Assembly: GCA_965208545.1 (NCBI GenBank)
Contig: OZ242341.1
Span: forward strand, 930,001 to 994,000
DNA length: 64,000 nucleotides
Direction of reading: 5' to 3'
From: Poriferisocius sp965208545
Lineage (GTDB): Bacteria; Actinomycetota; Acidimicrobiia; Acidimicrobiales; Bin134
The notes beneath the pieces are model-generated. The model worked only from the letters and a program-made list of their open reading frames with translations, was not told the origin of the DNA and searched no databases. The stretch's first letter is position 1. The number at the start of each line of letters is the position of its first letter. This document shows, one piece after another, positions 15,054 through 23,357 of the stretch. Position numbers and translations under genes: made by a program.

Positions 15054-16799
15054 TTGGCCGGCCGAATTGTTGTTCTCATTGCAGTTCTACTGCTGGCATC
15101 GTCCTGTTCTGACCGCTCTTCCAACCAGCCAGAGTCTCAACCGATCAGCGCTTCAGCAACTCCCATTCCCACCGAATCAAGCCCTGCGCCCACGGCAAAC
15201 CCCACTGCGGTCGCCACTACGCCGGAGCCGCCTGCGCCCACTGAGGCCCCCACGACGACGGCGGTCCCCGAGTCCACTGCGACACCAGAGCCCACCGCGG
15301 CACCCACGCCTACTGCGACGCCCGAGCCGACCCCGGCACCCGAACCCACTGAGGCACCCACGCCGACCCCGACGCCCGAGCCGACTCCGGCCCCCGAGGC
15401 GACCCCGACCCCCGAACCCATAGGGGACGATCGCAAGTGCTCGCCACAAGTCCCCGGCGACTTTCGTCTGTCCACCACCGATCTCGCTCCGGCCAGTGTC
15501 CAGATAACGCAGGCTGCCTATAGCTGCGCTCATGAGGTCGGCATTGCACTGGCCCGGGATCATGCTGCGATTGCCACGTTGGCGTCCCGTGGCATCAACG
15601 GCCCGCTGTTGCTGCTTGAATCCTGGTTCGACCATGAGTTCATGGCCGAACTTGGGCGTCTCGCCCCCCAGGTAGTGGTGGCGGCTGGGTTCGAGGATCG
15701 GGTTCTCGAGACTTCCCTGGCCGACTTCGAATTCGAGCTGATATCTGTCGATGAGGAGGCCACGGCGCCTCCCTCCGAAGGGTCCAACGACCGCATTTGG
15801 CTGGCCGGCGGTGATGCGCCGGTGGCCCCGTGGACCGCACTGGGCGGCCCAATCGGTGCCCGGCTAGTGATTGTCGACGGCGATCTGCGAGCCCTTCCTC
15901 CCGAGACAAGGGAGATGATTCTCGGAGCTACTCAGGTTGAAGTGCTCTCCGACCTTGGGGAGGACGCAGACTGGCAGTTGGCGGTAGTCCTCCGGGGCGA
16001 CGAAATCCCCGGTGGCGGCCTGCTCATGTTCGATGCCGGTTTCAGCCGCCGCCTGGTGGCGATGTACGGCCACCCGTCGACGCCAGGCCTCGGGGTGCTG
16101 GGCGAGCAGGACGCCGAAGAGGGAGTCGAGCGCCTCCAGACCATCGCCGAGGGCTACGACGCCGACGGCACCGTGATACTGCCCACATTCGAGATCATTG
16201 CCACCGTTGCCTCTGCCGGCCCCGGAGAGGACGGGGACTATTCGGCTGAGACCACCCGGGCTGAGATCAGGCCTTGGGTCGAGACAGCGGCGGCCAACGA
16301 CATGTACGTAGTGTTGGACTTACAGCCGGGGCGAACCGACTACCTCACCCAGGCCAAGATCTACGAAGAGTTCCTGCGCCTGCCCAATGTCGGCCTTGCG
16401 CTGGATCCCGAGTGGAGGCTCAGGCCCAACGAGGTGCACCTGCGCCAGATCGGCACGGTCGACGCGGAGGAGATCAACCAGGTTGTCGAGTGGCTAGCCG
16501 GAATTGTCCGTGAGGAAGCCCTGCCCCAGAAGCTGCTCATCCTTCACCAATTCCGCTTGCAGATGATCACTAACCGTCATCTGGTTGAGACTCCTCCAGA
16601 GCTGGCGGTGTTGGTCCACATGGACGGTCAGGGTCCGGTTCGAGACAAGATCAACACCTGGAACTTGTTGACCAGACAGCCCGATGCCGGGCAGTTCTAT
16701 TGGGGTTGGAAGAACTTCTTCGACGAGGACTTCACCATCGCAACCCCGGATCAAGTTCTAGAACTAACCCCCACACCTTTGTTCGTTTCGTTCCAGTAG
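15054..16799 (+). CDS. Lipoprotein with long Pro/Thr/Glu stalk and unknown outer domain
   Basis: A 581-residue secreted lipoprotein. The TTG start gives a signal with lipobox LASSC (Cys18); GGGAG lies nine bases before. Residues about 32-125 are a low-complexity stalk of TPEP, PAPEPTEAP and TPTPTPEP units that would hold the rest away from the membrane. The outer region (130-581) contains GPLLLLESWFDHEFMAELGRLAP, reminiscent of cell wall-binding repeats, then a part with YGHPSTPGLGVLGEQ and LDLQPGRTDYLTQAKIYEEFL that looks like a TIM-barrel surface enzyme. No catalytic family identified. Confidence 0.8.
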   Translation: MAGRIVVLIAVLLLASSCSDRSSNQPESQPISASATPIPTESSPAPTANPTAVATTPEPPAPTEAPTTTAVPESTATPEPTAAPTPTATPEPTPAPEPTEAPTPTPTPEPTPAPEATPTPEPIGDDRKCSPQVPGDFRLSTTDLAPASVQITQAAYSCAHEVGIALARDHAAIATLASRGINGPLLLLESWFDHEFMAELGRLAPQVVVAAGFEDRVLETSLADFEFELISVDEEATAPPSEGSNDRIWLAGGDAPVAPWTALGGPIGARLVIVDGDLRALPPETREMILGATQVEVLSDLGEDADWQLAVVLRGDEIPGGGLLMFDAGFSRRLVAMYGHPSTPGLGVLGEQDAEEGVERLQTIAEGYDADGTVILPTFEIIATVASAGPGEDGDYSAETTRAEIRPWVETAAANDMYVVLDLQPGRTDYLTQAKIYEEFLRLPNVGLALDPEWRLRPNEVHLRQIGTVDAEEINQVVEWLAGIVREEALPQKLLILHQFRLQMITNRHLVETPPELAVLVHMDGQGPVRDKINTWNLLTRQPDAGQFYWGWKNFFDEDFTIATPDQVLELTPTPLFVSFQ

Positions 16800-16825
16800 G
16801 GCCAGGGCCAGGCTGAAAAAGACCT

Positions 16826-17620
16826 CTAGAGCTGGTCGATGTAGGTGTCGGTGCCCACCACGGTCTTGTAGAAGGGGCCGGCCCAGCAAACGCTGGCCAA
16901 GCCCGAGCCGTTCACGGCGTCCACATACGATGCGAACGAGTCCCAACAGCCGTCGGGCTGCTCGTCGCAGAAGAAGATTTGGAGGGTGCGGGCCTCGGTG
17001 CCGGTGCCCGAGCCCAGATCCATGGGGGAGTTGGAGGTGATCTCGTCGCGCTGGCGGGGCTTCCAGGTGGAACCGATGGCCACCGGCGAACCGGCCATCA
17101 TCTCGGGCATAGCGGTGTCCCGCAGAAAGGCGTGCAGTTCGTCTTCGCTCACCCCGTCGGTCCGGTCCATGGCCACCACCCCGATGCCGGCGTAGCCGTG
17201 ATCGAGGGCCAGCTCCAGGGGCACCGGGTCGCCATCGCGGTAGGCGGCCCAGCCCACGTCGGCCAAGATGGTGTGACGGTGAGTGCGCTCAGCGAATCCC
17301 CGGTCGTTGGTGTAGAGCCAGTGAACCTGGTCGCCGGCCCACTTCCAGTGCTCCTCGTCGTGGCCGTCGAGCACCCAGTACACGGCCAGAAATGAGCCAT
17401 TGCCGGCCTGTGACACTTCGCCGCTGCCGTCGGTGATGCGCATGTCCTTGAGCGCCCGGGGGGCTACCCAGCGGGATCCGGCGAACATCCAAGGTCCAAT
17501 CATGCACCCGGCGTAGAAATGGTCTCGTTCGTACCAGCGGTTGTACTCCTTCTCGTGGCCCGGATTGGGGTCCACCAGGGTGAAGAGCATGCTGCCAACG
17601 TGGATGGGATAGTCGTTCAC
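16826..17620 (-). CDS. Conserved hypothetical protein, EthD/dimeric-barrel-like
   Basis: A 264-residue protein from a GTG at 17620, chosen because TATCTT lies eight bases before it. The opening LVDPNPGHEKEYNRWYERDHFYAGC has the spacing of the dimeric alpha/beta barrel (EthD-type) fold, and a second similar half follows (GVSEDELHAFLRDTAMPEM). No enzyme activity can be assigned. It is transcribed divergently from the thiolase gene with 36 bases between, so the two may share control and function in lipid or steroid degradation. Confidence 0.7.
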   Translation of the reverse strand: MNDYPIHVGSMLFTLVDPNPGHEKEYNRWYERDHFYAGCMIGPWMFAGSRWVAPRALKDMRITDGSGEVSQAGNGSFLAVYWVLDGHDEEHWKWAGDQVHWLYTNDRGFAERTHRHTILADVGWAAYRDGDPVPLELALDHGYAGIGVVAMDRTDGVSEDELHAFLRDTAMPEMMAGSPVAIGSTWKPRQRDEITSNSPMDLGSGTGTEARTLQIFFCDEQPDGCWDSFASYVDAVNGSGLASVCWAGPFYKTVVGTDTYIDQL

Positions 17621-17628
17621 GCCGTCCG

Positions 17629-17634
17629 AAGATA
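17629..17634 (-). promoter_or_regulatory. Candidate -10 hexamer (TATCTT)
   Basis: TATCTT lies eight bases before the GTG at 17620 on the minus strand. It is part of a compact divergent promoter region with the thiolase gene. Confidence 0.4.
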
Positions 17635-17644
17635 GCCGTTTCGC

Positions 17645-17650
17645 TCTAGT
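17645..17650 (+). promoter_or_regulatory. Candidate -10 hexamer (TCTAGT) for the thiolase gene
   Basis: TCTAGT lies exactly six bases before the ATG at 17657, with no ribosome-binding site between. Confidence 0.4.
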
Positions 17651-17656
17651 GTCGGC

Positions 17657-18829
17657 ATGGTGAGCAGCCATCCATTCCGCGACAAGGCCGCCATCGCGGG
17701 AATCGGCATAACCGAGTTGTCCAAGAACTCGGGGGTGAGCACCCTCACGCTGGCGCTGCGGGCGATCATGGCCGCCATCGACGACGCCGGGCTCCGTCGG
17801 GAGGACATCGATGGGGTGGCCTGCCACCAAGTGCAGGACTCCGTCACTGCCTCAATCGTGGCCCAGTGCCTGGGGGTGGACGACCTGTCGTGGTTCTGCG
17901 ACCAGTTTGGTGGCGGCTCCACGTCGCACTCAGTGGTGGGCCACGCCGCCAACGCGGCGGCACTGGGCCATGCTCGACACATCGTGGTGTGGCGCTCTAT
18001 CAACGCCCGATCTGAGCACCGCATGGGCGGCACCGGCCGCCCACCTCCGGCCATTGTGGAGACCCAGTACCAGCACCCCATCGGCTGGGTGACCCCGCCG
18101 CAGTGGTATGCCATGTTCGCCCGCTCCCACATGAGCCGCTGGGGAACAAACTCTGAGGACTTGGGGCGCATCGCCGTCCAGCAGCGGGCCAACGCCGTCC
18201 ACAACGAGCGGGCCATGATGCGAGCCCCCATGACCATGGACGACTACCTGGCCTCCCGGTGGATCGTGGAGCCGTTCCGGCTGTTCGACTGCTGCCTGGA
18301 GACCGACGCCGCCGCCGCAGTGGTGATCACCACCGCTGAGCGGGCCCGGGATCTGCGCCAGACTCCGGTGCTGATCTCGGGAATGACCTGGGGCGGCGGC
18401 CACATGATGCACAGCAATCGGGTGCAGGCCGACTGGACCACCTCGATTGCCGCCAAGATGGCCCGGAGGCTGTACGACATGGCCGGGGTCGGCCCAGACG
18501 ACGTTCAGTACGCGTCCCTATATGACGCCTTCACCCACCTGGTGCTGGTCCAGGTGGAGGACTACGGGTTCGCCCCCAAGGGTGAGGCGGCGGCGTTCAT
18601 TGCCGAGAGTGAAACCGCTCCCGGTGGCCGCATACCGGTGAACACCCACGGCGGATTTCTGTCGGAGGGCTATGTCCACGGCCTCAACAACCTGCACGAG
18701 GCCGTTCGCCAGGTCCGGGGCACCGCCGGGCGCTTCCAGGTGCCCGACGCCGAAGTTGCCCTGTCCACCGGCCAGCCCGGCTATGTGGCCGGCAACTCCT
18801 CGGCCATTATCCTGCGCCGCGATAGCTGA
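17657..18829 (+). CDS. Thiolase-family protein, SCP-x/Ltp2-like
   Basis: A 390-residue thiolase-fold protein of the lipid-transfer-protein type (AAIAGIGITELSKNSG, GVACHQVQDSV, GGGSTSHSVVGHAANA, NTHGGFLSEGYVHGLNN). The usual nucleophilic cysteine position is replaced as in Ltp2-like aldolases, which shorten sterol side chains together with a DUF35 partner. Such a DUF35 gene lies at 20168, separated by an opposite-strand transporter gene. Retro-aldol cleavage of a CoA thioester is therefore likely, but the substrate is unknown. The last 23 bases overlap the convergent MFS gene. Confidence 0.85.
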   Translation: MVSSHPFRDKAAIAGIGITELSKNSGVSTLTLALRAIMAAIDDAGLRREDIDGVACHQVQDSVTASIVAQCLGVDDLSWFCDQFGGGSTSHSVVGHAANAAALGHARHIVVWRSINARSEHRMGGTGRPPPAIVETQYQHPIGWVTPPQWYAMFARSHMSRWGTNSEDLGRIAVQQRANAVHNERAMMRAPMTMDDYLASRWIVEPFRLFDCCLETDAAAAVVITTAERARDLRQTPVLISGMTWGGGHMMHSNRVQADWTTSIAAKMARRLYDMAGVGPDDVQYASLYDAFTHLVLVQVEDYGFAPKGEAAAFIAESETAPGGRIPVNTHGGFLSEGYVHGLNNLHEAVRQVRGTAGRFQVPDAEVALSTGQPGYVAGNSSAIILRRDS

Positions 18830-20072
18830 CCGGCTCCGGACGTTCTTGGCGGGCGGTGTACCAGGCGGCCGCCGCCGCAGCTACCAGCAACAAGGCGGCC
18901 AGTCCGGCCCAATGGCTCAGCGAGTGAAAGCCGAAGCGCTCCATGACCACGCCTGCGGACAATCCGGCGACCGCTCCGCCCCCGGTCATCAATAGGTCGG
19001 CGCCGCCCTGCATCTCCACCCGCTGGGCTACCGGAAACGCGGCGGTGAGCAGCGCGCTCCCCGCGATCAGCCCGAAGCTCCAGCCCAATCCCACCAGCAA
19101 TAGCCCGGCGAACATCCCGGCGCTGTCCTCTGCGCTGTTGTGGGCTGCGGTCTCCGCGCCGATGCACAGGATCACACCACCCAGCCCGACCATGAGGTAA
19201 GGGCCGATTCGGTCGACCAGCCAGCCCACGATGGGCGAGAAGGCGAACATCCCGATGACGTGGACCGAGATCACCCAGGCGATCACCCGGAGCTGGTGAT
19301 CGCCATTGTCCATGTGCAGCGGGGTCATGGTCATCACCCCCACCATCACCGCTTGGCCCATGAGCATGGCGGTCACCGCCAGCCGGGCGGCGGGCACGGT
19401 GGCAATGCGGCGTCCTACCACCCGGAGTGGGGCCGGACGGGCGGCGGCTTGACCCAGTGTCCCCAGTACTTCCAGCGGGTCCGGGCGCAGCCAGACATGG
19501 GTGGCGGTGAGGCCGATGACGAAGAGAATTGTTGAAAGCAGGTAGGGGCCGGACAATTCCGGGATGCCTATGAACCGGGCTACGGCCGCCGCATAGTCCA
19601 GCGCGACGGTCGGTCCCAGTGCCGCCCCTAACGTTGTGGCCCACACCAGCATCCCGATGGCCCGGGCCCGGCGATCGTCGGGGGCCAGGTCGGCCGAGGC
19701 GAATCGGGCGGCCAAGTTGGTGGCGTTGCCCGCGCCGATGCCGATGATCCCCACCACCAAGAGAGGATAGAAATCGGCCACCGCGGCGAGGAAAGCCAGT
19801 GAGGCCCCGACCGTGCCAATCGACCACCCCGCCACCAAACCCCGTCTTCTACCGAGACGGGCCATCCGGCGAGCCAAGGGAACGGTCATCGCCACACTGC
19901 CCACCTGCATCATGGCGGCGGCCAAAGCGGCCAGCGTGTCGCTGTCGGTAATCTCCTTGGCGAGCAACGCGGCGGCCGCGAATCCCGAAGCCATGGCCGC
20001 TGAGGTGGGAACCACTGAGGCCATCAACGTCCGAGACGCCCGCTGATAGGCCGCTGTTCGCTCTTCTGTCAT
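18807..20072 (-). CDS. MFS transporter
   Basis: A 421-residue permease with twelve likely transmembrane segments. The loop after segment 2 reads PLARRMARLGRRRGLVAG, the classic MFS motif A region, and segment pairs continue to the basic tail ARQERPEPVSYRG. It is probably a drug or metabolite exporter. The gene is convergent with the thiolase and divergent from the DUF35 gene. Confidence 0.88.
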   Translation of the reverse strand: MTEERTAAYQRASRTLMASVVPTSAAMASGFAAAALLAKEITDSDTLAALAAAMMQVGSVAMTVPLARRMARLGRRRGLVAGWSIGTVGASLAFLAAVADFYPLLVVGIIGIGAGNATNLAARFASADLAPDDRRARAIGMLVWATTLGAALGPTVALDYAAAVARFIGIPELSGPYLLSTILFVIGLTATHVWLRPDPLEVLGTLGQAAARPAPLRVVGRRIATVPAARLAVTAMLMGQAVMVGVMTMTPLHMDNGDHQLRVIAWVISVHVIGMFAFSPIVGWLVDRIGPYLMVGLGGVILCIGAETAAHNSAEDSAGMFAGLLLVGLGWSFGLIAGSALLTAAFPVAQRVEMQGGADLLMTGGGAVAGLSAGVVMERFGFHSLSHWAGLAALLLVAAAAAAWYTARQERPEPVSYRGAG

Positions 20073-20167
20073 ATCAGCGCAACTGGGGTCTTCAACGTCC
20101 TAATGGGAGGGTCTCTCTTGGGAGTTCTTGCTTGGCTTCGGCTCACTCTAGTGACAGTCTGGAGCCG

Positions 20168-20599
20168 ATGACCGCCGTTGAACGCCCGGCCGATCAGGCC
20201 CCTAAGCCCCGCCCCTATCCCGAGCGGGACTCGGCGCCATGGTGGGAGCGCATCAACCAGCACCGCTTCGAGTTGCAGCGCTGCGACGAGTGCGGGGCCT
20301 GGCGGTGGCCGCCCCGGGCCATGTGCGGGCGATGTGCCTCCTTCGAATTCACCTGGACCCCGCTGTCGGGCCGGGCCACGGTGGAGAGCTGGGTGGTGAA
20401 CCACCATGCCTTCCTGCCGGGATTCGCCTCCCCCTACACCGTGGTGCTGGGCCGACTAGACGAACAAGACGACCTGTGCCTGCCTGCCACCTGGCAAGGC
20501 GCCGATGAGCCTGTCGCCGGCCAGCCCATCGAAGTGGCCTTTGAAGACCACGTCGACGACGAAGGCCCCTTCACCCTCCTCGCCTGGCGCCCAGCTTGA
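20168..20599 (+). CDS. DUF35 OB-fold protein with zinc ribbon (thiolase partner)
   Basis: A 143-residue protein with an N-terminal helix, a rubredoxin-like zinc ribbon (CDECGAWRWPPRAMCGRC, two CxxC pairs) and a C-terminal OB fold (GRATVESWVVNHHAF, PYTVVLGRLDEQDDLCLPATW). Start ATG at 20168 with GGAG just upstream is preferred over a TTG 36 bases earlier. DUF35 proteins bind acyl-CoA substrates and pair with Ltp2-like thiolases or hydratases; the thiolase at 17657 is the obvious partner. Confidence 0.9.
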   Translation: MTAVERPADQAPKPRPYPERDSAPWWERINQHRFELQRCDECGAWRWPPRAMCGRCASFEFTWTPLSGRATVESWVVNHHAFLPGFASPYTVVLGRLDEQDDLCLPATWQGADEPVAGQPIEVAFEDHVDDEGPFTLLAWRPA

Positions 20600-20643
20600 G
20601 CCTTGGACATGGGTCGGTTCCAGCGCCGCCGCTATGGCATGCC

Positions 20644-21678
20644 TTAGGCTTGGACAGCAGCCCGGATGTCGCGAACGGTGATCGACTCAGCGTTGGCATC
20701 CACCGTCTCTACCAACGCCATGTGGGCTAATTGCAGCACCTTGCGAAGAGAAGATCCCTGCTCGTACTGCCGAAATAGCTCCTGTACAGCTGATGATTCG
20801 ACGATGTCTTCAAGCCGCCAGGTCTGAGCCTTGCCTCTGTCGTTGTCTTTGTGAACTTGGACGCGCTGGTTCAAAATGCGACCGAGCTGATCAGCGGTCG
20901 GCACGCGAGGTATCTCTACCCTGGTGTCGAGAAAAGCCAACAGATCAGGGGCTCCGAGGCTGGTTTCGAGGTAGTGGGTGTGTGTGGCAACAACGACCGA
21001 CGCATCCAGTTCTGAAAGCCACCGGATAGCTTCGCCAAAGAAACCTGTGATGATTTCCTCCTCGGATGCCGCTGTCCAACGGTCCGTGTCGTCGAAAACG
21101 AAGACTGGCATTAGCGAATCGCCATAAATCGGCTGAAGGCACTGGTAGATCACCTCGCGTTTGTCCAACAGGGTGATCGGTTCGGTTGTACTGATTTGGT
21201 TCTCGATCTGCCTAGCGATGTCGGCGTGTGCCATCCAGCCGGGGATTCGCGCTCCAACGCTTTTGGTGCGACGGCTAACTCGGGTGAGGCTTCTCTTGAG
21301 TCCGACTGCATCCGAGGTGACTCTCTCAGCATGCCCAGCCTCACGGGCCTGTCGGGCAAGCTGCGAGAGGATCATGTCGGCAATGTGTTCCGCTTTGGTC
21401 GCGCCAAGTTCGAGCGAATGGACCGGTACCAGGATTGGGGCGACAGATTCAGCAGTAGGCCCGAGCACATAGGACACCAAACTCGTCTTGCCGCAACCGC
21501 TATCGGCGATCAATGCAATGCGTTCACCGCGTAGGGCCCCATCCCGCAGTCGCCCCTCTACATGGGTGCCGTCAGACATCGACTCGAATGGAACGTGGTA
21601 GGCACCGACATCGTCGAACTTTGGAGTTGGGTCAAATGCGTGGCAATCGCGCAAGTGTTGGAGCATCGAGTAGGTCAC
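20644..21678 (-). CDS. P-loop ATPase B of a two-ATPase operon
   Basis: A 344-residue AAA+/STAND-like ATPase. The Walker A is ADSGCGKTS at about residues 58-66 and the Walker B is VFVFDDTD; an aromatic/arginine sensor region and a helical C-terminal part (EQGSSLRKVLQLAHMALVETV) follow. It overlaps the upstream ATPase gene by four bases. The base composition is less GC-rich than the surrounding genes. No known family matched. The pair may be a chromosomal partner of a mobile element or a defence-type switch; that is speculation. Confidence 0.8.
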   Translation of the reverse strand: MTYSMLQHLRDCHAFDPTPKFDDVGAYHVPFESMSDGTHVEGRLRDGALRGERIALIADSGCGKTSLVSYVLGPTAESVAPILVPVHSLELGATKAEHIADMILSQLARQAREAGHAERVTSDAVGLKRSLTRVSRRTKSVGARIPGWMAHADIARQIENQISTTEPITLLDKREVIYQCLQPIYGDSLMPVFVFDDTDRWTAASEEEIITGFFGEAIRWLSELDASVVVATHTHYLETSLGAPDLLAFLDTRVEIPRVPTADQLGRILNQRVQVHKDNDRGKAQTWRLEDIVESSAVQELFRQYEQGSSLRKVLQLAHMALVETVDANAESITVRDIRAAVQA

Positions 21679-22712
21679 GAAGTCTCCCTTGCAGGAAGGT
21701 CGTCCGTCTCCGCTGCGCTCCCGGTTGCGCTTTTCGGATAGGCCGCGTAGAGCTTGCGGCGGCCCGAACGTTCAGCGGTTACCAGGCCTCCCGCTTCCAG
21801 TTCTGCTAGCACTTGGACCACTCGGCTCCGGGTTACGCCAGCTTCCGCGAGTAACAGCTCGTCACCGGCGTGGGTAGGTCCGTAGGACTCAAGGGCATCA
21901 AGGATTTTGATAGCTGTCGCCTTCAAATGCGAGCGAGATTCTTGGATATCTCTAAGTCGGCTGGCCTCCAGCTCAAGGTCATCCGAAAGATAGAGGTCGC
22001 GGATTACGGACAAAGCTCGACGCGGCGTACAAGGGGCAACCGCTTCTAGTGCCGAATCGGACATCCTTTGCAGCACTTCTCGTTCCTCAGGAGTACCGGA
22101 CTCCGCTCTCCGTCGAACCAGTTCATGCAGCCCGTCATAGTCGAACGGTGACAGCTCAACAATTGCATCAAAAAACGAGTCCGCTGGTGGTTCGAGATGA
22201 GACCCGCTTCCCGAAACCACCCATTGAATTGGAAGTTCCCACAGGGTGTCTCGCCAGCGCCCGAACATCTCGTGCACACTCGTGAGGTCAAGATCGTCAA
22301 CGAGCATCACGCACGAAGGTTGTTCTTGTAGTTGTCTAACTGCTGCCCGCAAATGCCGGAAGGGGTCCTCCGCTGCCTTGAGTGTCGTGCTCGAGAGCTG
22401 ATTGAACACGGCGGCGAGTGGGTTGGGGCCCTGACGGCTCAATACATGCTGCCCAACAAGTCCTCGCTCTATTTCGTCAAGTCGCTCAGTTAGTGTTTCG
22501 AACCCATGCAAACGGACATAGCGCGCCTCGGGGATGGCTCGCTGAATCTGACGCAAGAATGATGTCCGGCCGATGCCCGGTGGTCCGTGCACGTAGATGT
22601 TCAGGCCCAGATGTAGCGCTCTCAGAGTACGTCTCAACTCCGCGCTACGATTGGAGAATAGCTGGCTATCGGCATCAGATGAGCTGAGAGCCCGCTGGCC
22701 CAGTAAGATCAT
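21675..22712 (-). CDS. P-loop ATPase A with winged helix, altered Walker A
   Basis: A 345-residue ORC/Cdc6-like ATPase: N-terminal LFSNRSAELRRTLRAL, Walker A GPPGIGRTS at about residues 43-51, Walker B CVMLVDDLD, sensor WVVSGSGSHLEP, and a C-terminal winged helix (THAGDELLLAEAGVTRSRVVQVLAELEAGGLVTAERSG is the recognition part). The Walker A lysine is arginine, which usually weakens ATP hydrolysis. It is the first gene of the pair and starts within a symmetrical operator, so expression is probably repressed by a dimeric regulator. Function unknown. Confidence 0.8.
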   Translation of the reverse strand: MILLGQRALSSSDADSQLFSNRSAELRRTLRALHLGLNIYVHGPPGIGRTSFLRQIQRAIPEARYVRLHGFETLTERLDEIERGLVGQHVLSRQGPNPLAAVFNQLSSTTLKAAEDPFRHLRAAVRQLQEQPSCVMLVDDLDLTSVHEMFGRWRDTLWELPIQWVVSGSGSHLEPPADSFFDAIVELSPFDYDGLHELVRRRAESGTPEEREVLQRMSDSALEAVAPCTPRRALSVIRDLYLSDDLELEASRLRDIQESRSHLKATAIKILDALESYGPTHAGDELLLAEAGVTRSRVVQVLAELEAGGLVTAERSGRRKLYAAYPKSATGSAAETDDLPARETS

Positions 22713-22740
22713 TTACACAGTTTACTGTAAATAGAGTAAA
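22712..22740. promoter_or_regulatory. Symmetrical operator-like site over the ATPase promoter and start
   Basis: Two TTTAC half-sites (22712-22716, 22721-22725) mirror two GTAAA half-sites (22727-22731, 22736-22740) around base 22726. The site covers the promoter -10 and start codon of ATPase A, so a bound protein would block transcription. Confidence 0.65.
22719..22724 (-). promoter_or_regulatory. Candidate -10 hexamer (TAAACT) for the ATPase operon
   Basis: TAAACT lies six bases before the ATG at 22712, and TTGCTC 17 bases further upstream fits a -35. The whole promoter lies within or beside the symmetrical operator. Confidence 0.55.
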
Positions 22741-22929
22741 TGAGCAAATCTGACGAACCTGAAGCTCTTCTATAGCCCATTCTGCGACTGTACGCAGACT
22801 GGCGAAATGGCGGTGGACCTGCCCCAAAGCAGCCCGTGGAGGTTCCATTCGAATGCCACACCAACGAGGAGCGGGCCTTCATTTTCTTTGCTTGCCTCAC
22901 ACTCTGAGTTGCTATCCCAAATCAAAGAT

Positions 22930-22974
22930 TGTTCACGGATTAGGGGGTGGGTAGGGGGTACTCGAACGTGAACA
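22930..22974. promoter_or_regulatory. Inverted repeat upstream of the XRE gene
   Basis: TGTTCACG at 22930-22937 is the exact inverse of CGTGAACA at 22967-22974; a G-rich stretch lies between. A third half-site, TGTTCAC, occurs at 23331-23337 before the next gene. The arrangement suggests autoregulation by the XRE protein. Confidence 0.5.
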
Positions 22975-22977
22975 GGT

Positions 22978-22983
22978 TAAGTT
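22978..22983 (+). promoter_or_regulatory. Candidate -10 hexamer (TAAGTT) for the XRE gene
   Basis: TAAGTT lies six bases before the ATG at 22990, beside the inverted repeat at 22930-22974. Confidence 0.45.
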
Positions 22984-22989
22984 CTTGGC

Positions 22990-23265
22990 ATGAGACAGCG
23001 GAGGGTGCGCAGGATACGCAGTCTTGGCCGGTTCATACGAGCGGCTCGTCAACGTGATGGGCTTACCCAAGAACAGCTTTGCCGCTTGGCAGAGGTGGGA
23101 CGTACTTGGCTCAGCAGAGTTGAGAATGGCAACCAGCCGAACCCTGAAATGGCATACGTGATGAGAGTTCTCGAAGTCCTCGATGCAGAATTCGTGGTCC
23201 GTCCACGCCGGCGTTTTGACCGGAAAGAACTAGTGAAGTCTGTGAAGCGACTCTTTAGTGCATGA
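22990..23265 (+). CDS. XRE-family helix-turn-helix regulator (HipB-like)
   Basis: A 91-residue DNA-binding protein. Residues about 12-67 form a Cro/C1-type helix-turn-helix (RAARQRDGLTQEQLCRLAEVGRTWLSRVENGNQPN), followed by a basic tail (VVRPRRRFDRKELVKSVKRLF). Proteins like this are often the antitoxin in HipBA-type pairs or phage-style repressors. It precedes a gene of unknown function by 92 bases. The inverted repeat just upstream is a likely operator. Confidence 0.88.
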   Translation: MRQRRVRRIRSLGRFIRAARQRDGLTQEQLCRLAEVGRTWLSRVENGNQPNPEMAYVMRVLEVLDAEFVVRPRRRFDRKELVKSVKRLFSA

Positions 23266-23357
23266 AATAGGCGAGACCTGTAGTGCTGAGGGTGGGTTCG
23301 ATGGCGGCACCGTCGAGGTAGCGGTTACCGTGTTCACAGGATGTTTCAGGGACAAAC

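Noticed and set aside
22938..22966. G-rich stretch as a G-quadruplex
   Set aside because: Only three runs of three or more G are present on the strand, too few for a standard four-tract structure.
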